Shown here: positions 24,610-33,227 of the stretch, in pieces
Numbering within the stretch: position 1 is the first letter of the stretch
Layout: each line of letters begins with the position of its first letter
From: Cryobacterium sp.
GTDB taxonomy: Bacteria; Actinomycetota; Actinomycetes; Actinomycetales; Microbacteriaceae
Assembly (NCBI RefSeq): GCF_025463825.1
Contig: NZ_JAODBG010000088.1
Location: forward strand, 1 to 47,200
Direction: 5' to 3'
DNA length: 47,200 nucleotides
Notes under the pieces: model-generated
Told to the model about the DNA's origin: nothing
The model's input: only the letters and a program-made list of their open reading frames with translations
Databases searched by the model: none
Position numbers and translations under genes: made by a program

Positions 24610-25311
24610 ATGACATCCTCCGCACGGCCTCCGCAGGACGCGTCCCAACCGCGTCGTCGTGATGCTCGGCAGAATCGTGAACGCCTCATCGATGAGGCGC
24701 GCAGCCTGATCGCCGAGCACGGTGTGGATGCCTCCCTCGAGGAGATCGCCCGTCGTGCCGATGTGGGCGTGGCCACCCTGTACCGCAACTTTCCCACCCG
24801 CGACGACCTCGTACGCGCCCTCTACGACATCGCCATCGCCGAGCTCTTCGCCGTGCGTGAGGAGATCAAGACGGCCCCGACGGCGTGGGCCGGCCTCGTG
24901 CTCTACACCGAGCGCCTCGCCGAATGGCTGGTGGCCGACCCGTCCCTGCCACCTATTCTCAAACGGATGGCCGTCATCGACCCCACGGCCCGGCCGTCGG
25001 TGGAGTTCGAGAGTCACATCCTGTCGCTCGTGGCGCAGGCCAAGAAGGACGGCGACCTGCGCTCGGACGTGGACTCGATGGACCTCGCGGTGGTGATCAC
25101 CATGATCGGGTCGCTGGGGACCCTCGGCGGTGGGTACACCGGCCAGTGGCGCCGGCAGCTGTCGCTGGTGCTCGACGGCCTGCGCAGCCCGGAGAAGGCC
25201 CGGCCCAAGCTGCCCGGTCGCCCCCTGAGCGTCAAGGAGTTCCAGGCCACCGTGCACGGCCTCACCCGCCGCTCCAAGCGCGCCGCCCGGGGCGCCCGCG
25301 CCGCCGGCTGA
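24610..25311 (+). CDS. TetR-family transcriptional regulator, divergent from the kyn operon
   Basis: The 233-residue protein has an N-terminal HTH (about residues 22-68: [48 protein letters not shown]) and a helical ligand-binding region (about 80-200). The C-terminal tail is strongly basic ([15 protein letters not shown]). Its ATG at 24610 is about 190 bp from the kynA start in the opposite direction, so it may control the kyn operon. The intergenic region has no dyad I would call an operator with confidence. The ligand is unknown. Confidence 0.87.
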   Translation: MTSSARPPQDASQPRRRDARQNRERLIDEARSLIAEHGVDASLEEIARRADVGVATLYRNFPTRDDLVRALYDIAIAELFAVREEIKTAPTAWAGLVLYTERLAEWLVADPSLPPILKRMAVIDPTARPSVEFESHILSLVAQAKKDGDLRSDVDSMDLAVVITMIGSLGTLGGGYTGQWRRQLSLVLDGLRSPEKARPKLPGRPLSVKEFQATVHGLTRRSKRAARGARAAG

Positions 25312-25360
25312 CCCGCCCGCGCCCGATCACCCAGGCTCCCGCACGTATACGCCCGTTCGT

Positions 25361-25401
25361 GGCACGTGTTCGCCCTGGTGGCACGTGTTCCCACACGTGC
25401 C
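25361..25401. repeat. Direct repeat and hairpin downstream of the TetR gene
   Basis: GGCACGTGTTC occurs at 25361-25371 and again at 25380-25390. The second copy forms a stem with ACACGTGCC at 25393-25401 (9-bp arms, 4-base loop TCCC). The 148-bp gap lies between convergent genes and is bordered by CCGCACGT at 25339. The layout resembles the palindromic gaps at 20.2, 30.0 and 34.4 kb. Confidence 0.65.
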
Positions 25402-25459
25402 GCGGGACCCGACCCGTGCCGCGAGACCTCGCGCGCAACTCGGCACCCGGGCGCGCCGG

Positions 25460-26329
25460 CTACGCCGTGCGCACCCGGATCTGGTTCGCCCAGGGGTCGT
25501 CGAAGCCGAGCACCTGGCCGTCGTGGCGGGTCTGCACGCCGTAATGGGCCATCCGCTCGCCGAGCTGGCCGAGGTCGTCGCTGGTGGGCAGCACGATCTC
25601 CACCTGGCCGAGGCCGAGCGCCAGGCGGCGTTTGCCCGAGCCGACGCTGTTCCAGGTGTTCATCGCCATGTGGTGGTGGTACCCGCCGGCGGAGACGAAC
25701 AGGGCCGAGTCGCCCACCGTCGCGGTGGATGCGAAGCCGAGCCGGTTGACATAGAACTCGCGGGCCCTGGCGACATCGCCCACGGAAAGGTGCACGTGGC
25801 CCACCACGGCGTTGCCGGCCGACGGGTCGCTGAGCCCGGATTCGGTGAGGTGTTCGGTGATGAAAGCGTTGGGGTCCAGGTACAGGGTCGCCATCTCGAT
25901 CTGGCCGTGCGTCCAGCTCCACTCCGAGCGGGCACGGTCCCAGTACAGCTCGATGCCGTTGCCCTCGGGGTCGGTGAAGTAGAACGCCTGGCTGACCAGG
26001 TGGTCGGCGCTGCCGGTGAACGTGCCCGGATGCTTGGACGCGACCGAGTACACCGCAGCGGCGAGCTGCGCCTGGGTGTCGAACAGGATCGCGGTGTGGA
26101 ACAGGCCGGCGGCGCGGGGTGCGGCGGCGGCCAGCTCGGGAGCGTGCTGCAGGATCACGATGGGCGTCGTGCCCCGACCGAGCACGGCGACAGGGCCGTC
26201 GTGGCTGAGCAGCGTCAGGGTCACCGCGTCGCGGTAGTACCCGATCATGCCGTCGAGGTCGCCCACACGCAGCGTCACGGCGCCCATTCCGGTGTCGGCG
26301 GCCAGCAGTTCGGAAGAGGATCGAGTCAC
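25460..26329 (-). CDS. Two-domain VOC-family protein (CatE/YfiE-like)
   Basis: The 289-residue protein contains two glyoxalase/dioxygenase modules (about 10-130 and 165-285). The first has GAVTLRVGDLDGMIGYYRDAV, GLFHTAILF and YFTDPEGNGIELYWDR. The second has VGHVHLSVGDVARAREFYVNRLGF and GGYHHHMAMNTWNS. A His from each of GLFHTAIL and GHVHLS and the Glu of NGIELYWD are candidate metal ligands. This layout matches CatE-type catechol 2,3-dioxygenases and related uncharacterised VOC proteins. Catechol cleavage is possible because anthranilate from the nearby kyn operon can lead to catechol, but that link is inference. It lies downstream of an esterase gene on the same strand. Confidence 0.8.
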   Translation of the reverse strand: MTRSSSELLAADTGMGAVTLRVGDLDGMIGYYRDAVTLTLLSHDGPVAVLGRGTTPIVILQHAPELAAAAPRAAGLFHTAILFDTQAQLAAAVYSVASKHPGTFTGSADHLVSQAFYFTDPEGNGIELYWDRARSEWSWTHGQIEMATLYLDPNAFITEHLTESGLSDPSAGNAVVGHVHLSVGDVARAREFYVNRLGFASTATVGDSALFVSAGGYHHHMAMNTWNSVGSGKRRLALGLGQVEIVLPTSDDLGQLGERMAHYGVQTRHDGQVLGFDDPWANQIRVRTA

Positions 26330-26390
26330 GTCACGGTCAACGGATTCGTCCGCCCCGCTATTCCTTGACGGGACGGGAGAACAAGCTCGG

Positions 26391-27254
26391 CTACACCCGG
26401 CCGGCCCACTCGGCGATCGACCGGATCGCTGCGGCGAAGCCGGGGTCGCGCGGCCGGTTCAGAAACGCGTGGGCGGCACCGGCGTGAACACGGTATTCCA
26501 CCGGCACACCGGCAGCGGTGAGTTCCCGGCCGAACGCCTCGCCGGAGGCCCGGATCGAGTCGCTCTCGGCGTCGATCATCAGCGTGGGCGGGAACCCGGC
26601 GACCGGGTGGCCGCCCGCAAACGCGAACGGGTCTGCCAGCGCGGCCGCCGTACCCGCGTAGTACCGATTCAGCAGGTTGAGCAGGGTCGGTGCGTGCAGG
26701 AACCGCCGCCGGCCGCGCAGCCGGCTGCGCACCTCGCGGGAGAGCTCCGGCAGGCGGGCGTGGAAGATTCCGTAGGTGAAGAACACTCCCCGCAGCGGCG
26801 GGGCGCCCCCGGCCGCCAGCCGGAGCACCGCCCCCGCCGCGAGGCACGCGCCGGCGCTCGCACCGCCGACGATCACGCCATCCGGGTGGTCCCGGTGCAC
26901 GGCCCGCACCACGGCCAGCACGTCGTCGCCCGGCACCGGGTAGCGGATGCGCGCCCCGGCCGGCCGCAGGAACCCCGGGGTGGCAAGGCGGTAGTCCACG
27001 GTGACGACGCGATAGCCTTCCGCCGCCAGGGCGAGGGCGACCTCGTGGGTCTCCGGCAGGTCGAGGTCGCCCCGGACGAACGCGCCGCCGTGCACCCACA
27101 CAATCGGCGCGGTGCCCGCGGCTGGTGCTCCCCGCGGTGAATACCAGCGCACCGGGATGGGCCCGTGCGGCCCCGCAACGGTGTCGTCGACCGGGGCGCT
27201 GTCGTCGCTCGGGCCGGCGGTGGCGATCGGGTCGGCGGTGGCGTCCGGGGTCAT
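26391..27254 (-). CDS. Alpha/beta-hydrolase of the HSL esterase family
   Basis: The 287-residue protein has the HSL oxyanion motif in VWVHGGAFVRGDLDLPETHE. The nucleophile elbow is GGASAGACLAAG, the acid is probably in MIDAESDSIRASGEAFG, and the His lies in VHAGAAHAFLNRP. All triad elements are in place. These enzymes hydrolyse short acyl esters or xenobiotic esters in the cytosol. An N-terminal region rich in Asp/Ala (about 1-25) is likely disordered. It follows purC with a 39-bp gap on the same strand and precedes the VOC gene, so readthrough from the purDC unit is possible. Confidence 0.88.
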   Translation of the reverse strand: MTPDATADPIATAGPSDDSAPVDDTVAGPHGPIPVRWYSPRGAPAAGTAPIVWVHGGAFVRGDLDLPETHEVALALAAEGYRVVTVDYRLATPGFLRPAGARIRYPVPGDDVLAVVRAVHRDHPDGVIVGGASAGACLAAGAVLRLAAGGAPPLRGVFFTYGIFHARLPELSREVRSRLRGRRRFLHAPTLLNLLNRYYAGTAAALADPFAFAGGHPVAGFPPTLMIDAESDSIRASGEAFGRELTAAGVPVEYRVHAGAAHAFLNRPRDPGFAAAIRSIAEWAGRV

Positions 27255-27293
27255 CCCGCCAGACTAGGGGTTCATCCGCCGCCTGCCGCCCCG

Positions 27294-28193
27294 CTACGCG
27301 GTGGTCAGCAGGGTCAGTAGCTCGCGGTAACGGGCCGCGGTCTGTTCCACGATTTCGGCGGGCAGCTCGGGCGGGGTGCCGGTCTGGTCCCAGTGCTCGA
27401 TCAGCCAGTCGCGCACGATCTGCTTGTCGAAGCTCGCCATCCGCTCGCTCGGGGTGCTGCCGGCCAGCCAGCGCGCGGCATCCCAGTACCGGCTGGAGTC
27501 GCTGGTGAGCACCTCGTCGCCGAGGGTGAGCACTCCAGTGGCGCGGTCAGCGCCGAACTCGAACTTGGTGTCGGCGAGAATCACCCCGGCCGTCTCGGCG
27601 ATGACCGACGCGCGCCGGAAGATCTCCAGCGACGCATCCCGCAGAGCCGCGGCGACATCGGGGCCGACGAGCTCCACGGTGCGCTCGAACGAGATGTTCT
27701 CGTCGTGCTCGCCCATTGGGGCCTTCCACGCCGGGGTATAGATCGGCTCGGGCAGCCGGTCCCCGTTCTGCAGGCCGGCGGGCAACGGGATGCCGCACAC
27801 CGTCTGGCTGGCCAGGTACTCCAGCCAGCCGGAACCCGTGAGATACCCCCGCACGACGCATTCGATCGGGTACATGTCCAGGGTCTTGCACAGCATGGCG
27901 CGGCCGGCGACGGCGGCGGGGATCAGACTCGTCCTGTCGACCCGGTGATCGGGCACCAGGTGGTTCGGCACACCGTCGAGCTGGTCGAACCACCACAGGC
28001 TCAGGGTGGTGAGCAGTTCGCCCTTGCCGGGGATGCCCGGTTCGAGCACGTGGTCGAACGCGCTCACCCGGTCGCTGGCGACGACGAGCACCCGCTCGGC
28101 TGTGGCCAGATCGGTCGCGCCGGCCGGCACGTAGAGGTCGCGCACCTTGCCCGAGTAGACGTGCTGCCAGCCGTCCAGCTGCATGGCGGCCAT
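27294..28193 (-). CDS. purC: Phosphoribosylaminoimidazole-succinocarboxamide synthase
   Basis: The 299-residue SAICAR synthase joins aspartate to CAIR with ATP. It has GWQHVYSGKVRDLYV, VLVVASDRVSAFDHVLEPGIPGKGELLT, CVVRGYLTGSGWLEY, and LADTKFEFG...LGDEVLTSDSSRYW. The length matches the long actinobacterial/yeast-like form rather than the 240-residue E. coli form. The ATG at 28193 shares one base with the purD stop (TGATG). A second in-frame ATG nine bases later (MQLDG) is an alternative start. It works two steps after PurD in the pathway. Confidence 0.96.
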   Translation of the reverse strand: MAAMQLDGWQHVYSGKVRDLYVPAGATDLATAERVLVVASDRVSAFDHVLEPGIPGKGELLTTLSLWWFDQLDGVPNHLVPDHRVDRTSLIPAAVAGRAMLCKTLDMYPIECVVRGYLTGSGWLEYLASQTVCGIPLPAGLQNGDRLPEPIYTPAWKAPMGEHDENISFERTVELVGPDVAAALRDASLEIFRRASVIAETAGVILADTKFEFGADRATGVLTLGDEVLTSDSSRYWDAARWLAGSTPSERMASFDKQIVRDWLIEHWDQTGTPPELPAEIVEQTAARYRELLTLLTTA

Positions 28194-29461
28194 CAGTTCG
28201 CGACCTTGGCGGCGATGTCGCCGCGGTGCTGCGAACCCGCCAGACCGATGAGGCCGACGGCCTCATACGCGCGGGCGCGCGCCTGGGTGAAGTCGGCACC
28301 CACCGCGACCACGCTGAGCACCCGGCCGCCGGTGGCGACGAGCTCACCGCCGGATACGGCGGTCGCGGCGTGCGCGATGGTCACGCCGGCCACCGCAGCG
28401 GCCTCGGCGAGCCCGGTGATCGGGCGCCCGGTGACCGGGGTCTCCGGATAGTTCTCACTGGCGATCACCACGGTCACCGCGGCCTCGGCCGAGAACTCCG
28501 GGCGGGGCAGCCCGGCCAGCTCGCCGGTCGACGCAGCCAGCAGCAGGCCGGACAGCGGCGTCACCAGGCGCGGCAGCACCACCTGGGTCTCAGGGTCGCC
28601 GAAGCGGGCGTTGAATTCGATCACCCGGATGCCGGCATCGGTGAGGATCAGTCCGCAGTAGAGCAGCCCGATGAACGGGGTGTCCTCGCCGGCGAGCTGC
28701 CGCACGGTGGGTAGGGCGATGGTCTCGATGACCTCGTCCACGAACGCGGCCTCGCTGCCGAAACCGGCGTCGAGCCAGGGCAACGGGGAGTAGGCGCCCA
28801 TGCCCCCGGTGTTGGGGCCTTCGTCGTTGTCGGCGAGGCGCTTGTAGTCCTGGGCGGGGGAGAGCGGCAGCACGCTGTGGCCGTCGCTGAGGAGGAAGAG
28901 GGAGACCTCCGCGCCGTCGAGGAATTCCTCGACCAGCACGGCGCCGTGCTGCAGCCAGCGCACCGCGTGGGCGAGGGCGTCGTCACGGTCGGTGGTGACG
29001 AGCACACCCTTGCCTGCGGCAAGGCCGTCGGCCTTGACCACGTAGGGGGCGCCGTATTCGTCGAGGGCGCCCTGCGCCTCGGCGAGGTTGCCGGCTCGCA
29101 CGGCGCGGCCGGTCGGTACCCCGGCCTCGTCCATGATGCGCTTGGCGAAGGTCTTGCTGCCTTCGAGGGCGGCGGCGGCCTGGCCGGGCCCGAACACCGG
29201 GATGCCGCGGGTGCGCAGCGCGTCGGCCACACCGGCCACCAGGGGAGCCTCGGGGCCCACCACGACCAGGTCGATGTTGTGCTCCTGGGCGAAGTTGGTG
29301 ACCACGTCGGAATCGGTGGGGTCGAGGTCCACCACCGGAACGTCCGCGGCGATGCCGGCATTGCCGGGAGCGGCGATCACGTAGGGTCGCGGCTCCTCGC
29401 GCAGGAGGGCAGTGACGATGGCGTGCTCGCGGGCGCCGGAACCGAGGACCAATATTCTCAC
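28193..29461 (-). CDS. purD: Phosphoribosylamine-glycine ligase
   Basis: The 422-residue GAR synthetase attaches glycine to phosphoribosylamine. It is an ATP-grasp enzyme with the PurD opening MRILVLGSGAREHAIVTALL, VVVGPEAPLVAGVADALR, YVVKADGLAAGKGVLVT, SLFLLSDGHSVLPLSPAQDYKR, NTGGMGAYSPLPW, and the metal-site IRVIEFNARFGDPETQVVLPRL. The start is a GTG at 29461. purC follows with a one-base overlap. PurD lies 75-90 bp from the divergent sterol-carrier-like gene, whose promoter region it shares. Confidence 0.97.
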   Translation of the reverse strand: MRILVLGSGAREHAIVTALLREEPRPYVIAAPGNAGIAADVPVVDLDPTDSDVVTNFAQEHNIDLVVVGPEAPLVAGVADALRTRGIPVFGPGQAAAALEGSKTFAKRIMDEAGVPTGRAVRAGNLAEAQGALDEYGAPYVVKADGLAAGKGVLVTTDRDDALAHAVRWLQHGAVLVEEFLDGAEVSLFLLSDGHSVLPLSPAQDYKRLADNDEGPNTGGMGAYSPLPWLDAGFGSEAAFVDEVIETIALPTVRQLAGEDTPFIGLLYCGLILTDAGIRVIEFNARFGDPETQVVLPRLVTPLSGLLLAASTGELAGLPRPEFSAEAAVTVVIASENYPETPVTGRPITGLAEAAAVAGVTIAHAATAVSGGELVATGGRVLSVVAVGADFTQARARAYEAVGLIGLAGSQHRGDIAAKVAN

Positions 29462-29548
29462 CGGATCAGGCTACCCGGCGAACGAGGTCGTGCGCTCCCG
29501 CACGCCCGCCTGCTCACCCCGGCGGCCGCGAAGCGGCAGACTGGAGGC

Positions 29549-29911
29549 ATGGCACGCGCGAGGATCGATGACGGGTTGGGCAGAACCGCTGTGAGCGCGT
29601 ACCTGGCCGACGAATCGGGTGCGACGCGCGACACCCGGGCGCTCGCCGTGCGGTACACCCTCCAGTTGCTGGCCGAGAAGGCCGAGGGCAACACCGTCGA
29701 GGTGCGGGTACCCCCGTTCGGCGCCACGCAGTGCATTGCCGGCCCCCGGCATACCCGCGGCACCCCGCCCAACGTCGTCGAGACGGATGTCGCCACCTGG
29801 CTCAGCCTCGCCACCGGCACCCTGGCCTGGAGCGATGGCATCGCCTCCGGCCGCATCCACGCGTCCGGAGCGCGCGCCGACCTCGCGGCGGAACTGCCGC
29901 TGATCCCCTAG
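29549..29911 (+). CDS. Sterol-carrier-family protein (actinobacterial SCP-2-like)
   Basis: The 120-residue protein matches a small actinobacterial sterol carrier family: MARARIDDGLGRTAVSAYL, VRYTLQLLAEKAEGNTVEVRVPPFGATQC, PNVVETDVATWLSLATGTLAWSDGIASGRIHASG. The last segment (DxATWLxLATG...G.I.ASG) is the SCP-2 signature. These proteins bind acyl chains or other hydrophobic ligands, without known catalysis. The ATG at 29549 has GGAGG a few bases upstream (CTGGAGGCATGG). Much longer upstream frames that read across purD are artefacts of GC-rich antisense DNA. Confidence 0.85.
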   Translation: MARARIDDGLGRTAVSAYLADESGATRDTRALAVRYTLQLLAEKAEGNTVEVRVPPFGATQCIAGPRHTRGTPPNVVETDVATWLSLATGTLAWSDGIASGRIHASGARADLAAELPLIP

Positions 29912-29952
29912 CCGCACCCCGTTCCGCACGAGGTGCCGGTACCTGTTCCCCG

Positions 29953-29994
29953 TGCGGACAATTGCACCCGGCGCACCGGGTGCAATTGTCCGCA
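29953..29994. repeat. Perfect 19-bp intergenic hairpin with CGCA loop
   Basis: The left arm (29953-29971, TGCGGACAATTGCACCCGG) and the right arm (29976-29994) are exact complements around the loop CGCA. It stands between the convergent sterol-carrier and ribokinase-like genes and could act as a bidirectional terminator. The core CCGGCGCACCGG and the trailing TGTCCGCA recur in the hairpin near 20.2 kb. Confidence 0.9.
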
Positions 29995-30025
29995 GTGGCA
30001 ACAGTTGCAGCGCGGAAGCGGCCGC

Positions 30026-30970
30026 TCAGGCCAGGACGGCAGCGACCTCGGCCAGGCCGGGCATCGAGCTCGTGGCGCCGGGCCGGGTCACCGAGATCGA
30101 CGACGCCACGGTGGCCCAGCGCACGGCATCGATCATCCGCTCCTCGGTGATGCCGGCGCCGCTCAGCTGCTCCGGCAGGGTGAAGGAAGCCAGCCGGGCG
30201 ACCAGGGCGCCCACGAAGGTGTCGCCGGCGGCGGTGGTGTCCACGGCCGTCACCGGGCGGGCTGGCGCCAGGCCCAGCACCTCACCGTTGAACGCGACAA
30301 CGCAACCCTCGGCGCCGAGCGTCACGATCGCCCAGGTGTGACCGGCGCTGAGCACCTCGGCGGCGCGCACCGGGTCGGCCTCACCGGTGAGCTCGGCGGC
30401 CTCGATCTCATTGGGCACGACCAGGTCGACCGACGCCAGGAAACCGGCCGGCAGCGGCATGACCGGGGCGGGGGTGAGCACGGTGAAGACGCCATTCGCC
30501 CGGGCGACGGCGATGCCCGCGGCCAGCGCCTGCACCGGCAGCTCGCACTGCATCACGAGGAACGACGCCTGCGAGATCGTCGATTCCTGCGCCGCGGTGA
30601 GCCTCGTCACGGTGGCGTTCGCGCCGGACACGACGACGATCGAGTTCTCGCCGGAGTCCACGACGGAGATGTGCGCGGTGCCTGTCGGCGCCGTCACCCC
30701 GGTCAGGTCCGTCGCGCCGATTCCCTCGGCGCCCAGGAGGTCCCGCAGGTCGCGGCCATTGGTGTCGTCGCCGACAGCCCCGATGAAGTCGACGGAGCCG
30801 CCCTGCCGGGCGGCGGCGACGGCCTGATTGAGCCCCTTGCCGCCCGGCACAGTGCTGAAGTCGGTGCCGAACATGGTTTCGCCCGGCCTCGGCAGCCGGG
30901 GCTGACGCACAACGAGGTCCATATTGGCGCTGCCGAGCACGGCAATCCGGTTGCCCTTGAAATCGTTCAC
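30026..30970 (-). CDS. PfkB-family sugar kinase, probable ribokinase
   Basis: The 314-residue protein has both PfkB signatures: VPGGKGLNQAVAAARQGGSVDFIGAVGDD near residues 41-70, and AVDTTAAGDTFVGALVARL near 245-265. The catalytic Asp lies in AAGD, where most ribokinases have GAGD. Ribokinase-like elements also include NMDLVVRQPRLPRPGETMFG and VVPNEIEAAELTG. The GTG at 30970 is used because longer frames run into the GC palindrome upstream. It would phosphorylate ribose or another pentose/nucleoside, linking to phosphoribosyl pyrophosphate supply. No ribose transporter is adjacent. Confidence 0.88.
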   Translation of the reverse strand: MNDFKGNRIAVLGSANMDLVVRQPRLPRPGETMFGTDFSTVPGGKGLNQAVAAARQGGSVDFIGAVGDDTNGRDLRDLLGAEGIGATDLTGVTAPTGTAHISVVDSGENSIVVVSGANATVTRLTAAQESTISQASFLVMQCELPVQALAAGIAVARANGVFTVLTPAPVMPLPAGFLASVDLVVPNEIEAAELTGEADPVRAAEVLSAGHTWAIVTLGAEGCVVAFNGEVLGLAPARPVTAVDTTAAGDTFVGALVARLASFTLPEQLSGAGITEERMIDAVRWATVASSISVTRPGATSSMPGLAEVAAVLA

Positions 30971-31040
30971 CGGCCCAGTCTGACGGATGCCGCGGCCGAG
31001 CACCCCGAAAATGGTCCGGGATGCCCACCCCGCGGGCTGC

Positions 31041-31080
31041 ACCCCGGTGCGCGGGCGGCGCGCCACCCGCGCAGCGGCGC
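31041..31080. repeat. Diverged copy of the 40-bp GC palindrome
   Basis: The right arm (31061-31080) is identical to the right arm of the perfect palindrome at 15016-15035. The left arm (31041-31060) differs from a perfect complement at four positions. It stands between the ribokinase-like gene and a divergent membrane-protein gene. Two copies in one window suggest a dispersed repeat. Confidence 0.8.
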
Positions 31081-31169
31081 CTTCCCCGCGTAACGCGCCG
31101 TGCAGACGCGGACGCGGCCCCCGCACCCGGGCAGGCCGGCATCCGGCCGCGCCGTGCGACAATAGAACC

Positions 31170-31619
31170 GTGAGCTCCGCAGATCAGAACGGTGACGCCG
31201 AGACGCGCCCGTCCGGCAGTGGTCCGGTGTCGGCTGAGCCGGCCGGTGCCCTGGCCCCGTTTGCCCAGGAGCCCACCGAGACGGTGGTCTCCGAGGACAC
31301 CCTCGTCGTACGCCGCTCGCCCAAATACGTCAACTTCATGATCGTCGGTGCCGTCGTCGGCGCCGTCCTGGCGCTGCTGCTGACCGTGATCTTCCCGCGA
31401 AACGCGGAGTTCGACCCGGCGCAGGTGTTCGGCTTCCTGCTCCTGGGCGGAATCGCCATCGGTGTCGCGGTCAGCTGTGTGGTCGCGATCATCCTCGACC
31501 GAATCGTCGGACGCTCCGCAACCACGGTCGTCGTCGATAGACTCGATGCGAACATCACACGCGCCTTCGATAAAACGGATCCTGGATCCGACCCCCAACC
31601 TTCCAACGAGAATTCTTAG
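31170..31619 (+). CDS. Small membrane protein of unknown function upstream of purF
   Basis: The 149-residue protein has a disordered, acidic N terminus (about 1-50, SSADQNGDAETRPSGSGPVS) and two membrane helices (VNFMIVGAVVGAVLALLLTVIF, about 53-75; VFGFLLLGGIAIGVAVSCVVAIIL, about 86-109). A charged C-terminal tail follows (DRLDANITRAFDKTDPG). I do not recognise a named family, but proteins of this shape often precede purF in Microbacteriaceae as far as I recall. The GTG at 31170 follows an AATAGA box closely, suggesting a leaderless transcript. The purF start is 15 bases after its stop, so the two are probably cotranscribed. Confidence 0.72.
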   Translation: MSSADQNGDAETRPSGSGPVSAEPAGALAPFAQEPTETVVSEDTLVVRRSPKYVNFMIVGAVVGAVLALLLTVIFPRNAEFDPAQVFGFLLLGGIAIGVAVSCVVAIILDRIVGRSATTVVVDRLDANITRAFDKTDPGSDPQPSNENS

Positions 31620-31634
31620 TAAAGGGGCTGCGGC

Positions 31635-33227
31635 TTGCCCGGTGGCGACGGACGTCTGAATCATGATCTTCTTCCTGGCGAGAAGGGTCCGCAGGATGCC
31701 TGCGGGGTCTTCGGGGTCTGGGCGCCGGGTGAAGAGGTAGCGAAACTCAGCTACTTCGGCCTGTACGCCCTGCAGCATCGCGGCCAGGAATCGGCGGGCA
31801 TCGCCACGAGCGATGGCTCGAAGATCCTCATCTACAAGGACATGGGCCTGGTGTCCCAGGTCTTCAACGAGGCCTCGCTGAGCACTCTGCTCGGCCACCT
31901 CGCAGTGGGGCACACCCGCTACTCCACGACCGGGTCGTCGAGTTGGCAGAACGCCCAGCCCACCCTGGGCCGCACGGCCGGCGGCACCGTGGCCCTCGGC
32001 CACAACGGCAACCTCACCAACACCGCCGAGCTGCTCGAACTGGTGCGGGAGCGCTACCCCAAGGTCGACGGCGAACTCGCCCGTGGCAACACCACCGACA
32101 CCGCCGTGATCACCGCGCTGCTCACCGGTGACCTGGACCACACCCTCGAGGCCACCGCCATGGAGGTGCTCCCGCGCCTGCGCGGTGCCTTCTGCCTGGT
32201 GTTCATGGACGAGACCACGCTGTACGCCGCCCGCGACCCGCAGGGCGTTCGTCCGCTGGTACTCGGCCGGCTCGAGCGCGGCTGGGTCGTCGCCTCGGAG
32301 ACCGCCGCCCTCGACATCGTCGGCGCCAGCTTCGTGCGCGAGGTGGAACCCGGTGAACTGATCACCATCGACGAGAACGGCCTGCGCACCCAGCGCTTCG
32401 CCGAGGTCAAGCGCGCCGGATGCGTGTTCGAGTACGTCTACCTCGCCCGGCCCGACACCACCATCGCCGGTCGTGGCGTGCACGAGGCCCGCGTCGAGAT
32501 GGGCCGCCAGCTCGCCGCCGAGTACCCCGTCGAAGCCGACCTCGTCATCCCCACCCCCGAGTCCGGCACCCCCGCGGCCATCGGCTACGCGCAGGCGTCC
32601 GGCATCCCGTTCGGGCAGGGCCTGGTCAAGAACACCTACGTGGGCCGAACCTTCATCCAGCCCTCCGAAACCATCCGCCAGCGCGGCATCAAGCTCAAGC
32701 TGAACCCGCTCAAAGAGGTCATCAAGGGCAAGCGGCTGATCGTCGTGGACGACTCCATCGTGCGCGGCAACACCCAGCGGGCGCTGGTCAGCATGCTCCG
32801 TGAGGCCGGCGCCGCCGAGGTGCACGTGCGCATCTCCAGCCCGCCCATCACCTGGCCCTGTTTCTACGGCATCGACTTCGCCTCGCGTGCCGAACTGATC
32901 GCGACCGGCCTCGGCGTCGACGAGGTGCGCCAGGCCATCGGCGCCGACTCGCTCGGCTACCTCTCCGAGGACGGCATGATCGCCGCCACCGAGCAGCCGC
33001 GCGAAAGCCTCTGCACGGCCTGTTTCACCGGGGTCTACCCGATCAAACTGCCCGACACCCAGCACCTGGGCAAGAACCTCCTCGAGCGCGACTTTTCCAC
33101 CTCGGACGGCTGTGACCCCGGTCCAGACGCCGAGTTCGAAAATGTGCTCATCCCTGAACCGACGCGGACGGCCAGCCTCGCCCAGCACGGTCAGGTCCCG
33201 TTCGGCGATCCCGGAAGACCAGAATGA
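31635..33227 (+). CDS. purF: Amidophosphoribosyltransferase
   Basis: The 530-residue enzyme makes phosphoribosylamine, the first committed step of purine synthesis. After a 22-residue leader (PGGDGRLNHDLLPGEKGPQDA) the Ntn nucleophile is Cys23 in DACGVFGVW; in related enzymes the leader is removed. The PRPP-binding loop is LIVVDDSIVRGNTQRALV. Cys residues for a [4Fe-4S] cluster are visible in RAGCVFEYVYLARP, TWPCFYGIDFA and ESLCTACFTGVYP, as in Bacillus PurF. The start is a TTG with AAAGGGG 8-9 bases upstream. purM follows with a four-base overlap. Confidence 0.97.
   Translation: MPGGDGRLNHDLLPGEKGPQDACGVFGVWAPGEEVAKLSYFGLYALQHRGQESAGIATSDGSKILIYKDMGLVSQVFNEASLSTLLGHLAVGHTRYSTTGSSSWQNAQPTLGRTAGGTVALGHNGNLTNTAELLELVRERYPKVDGELARGNTTDTAVITALLTGDLDHTLEATAMEVLPRLRGAFCLVFMDETTLYAARDPQGVRPLVLGRLERGWVVASETAALDIVGASFVREVEPGELITIDENGLRTQRFAEVKRAGCVFEYVYLARPDTTIAGRGVHEARVEMGRQLAAEYPVEADLVIPTPESGTPAAIGYAQASGIPFGQGLVKNTYVGRTFIQPSETIRQRGIKLKLNPLKEVIKGKRLIVVDDSIVRGNTQRALVSMLREAGAAEVHVRISSPPITWPCFYGIDFASRAELIATGLGVDEVRQAIGADSLGYLSEDGMIAATEQPRESLCTACFTGVYPIKLPDTQHLGKNLLERDFSTSDGCDPGPDAEFENVLIPEPTRTASLAQHGQVPFGDPGRPE

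Noticed and set aside
29462-29548. Much longer frame for the sterol-carrier-like protein starting inside purD
   Set aside because: The extension reads antisense to purD and the family homology starts at the ATG at 29549, which has a GGAGG site.
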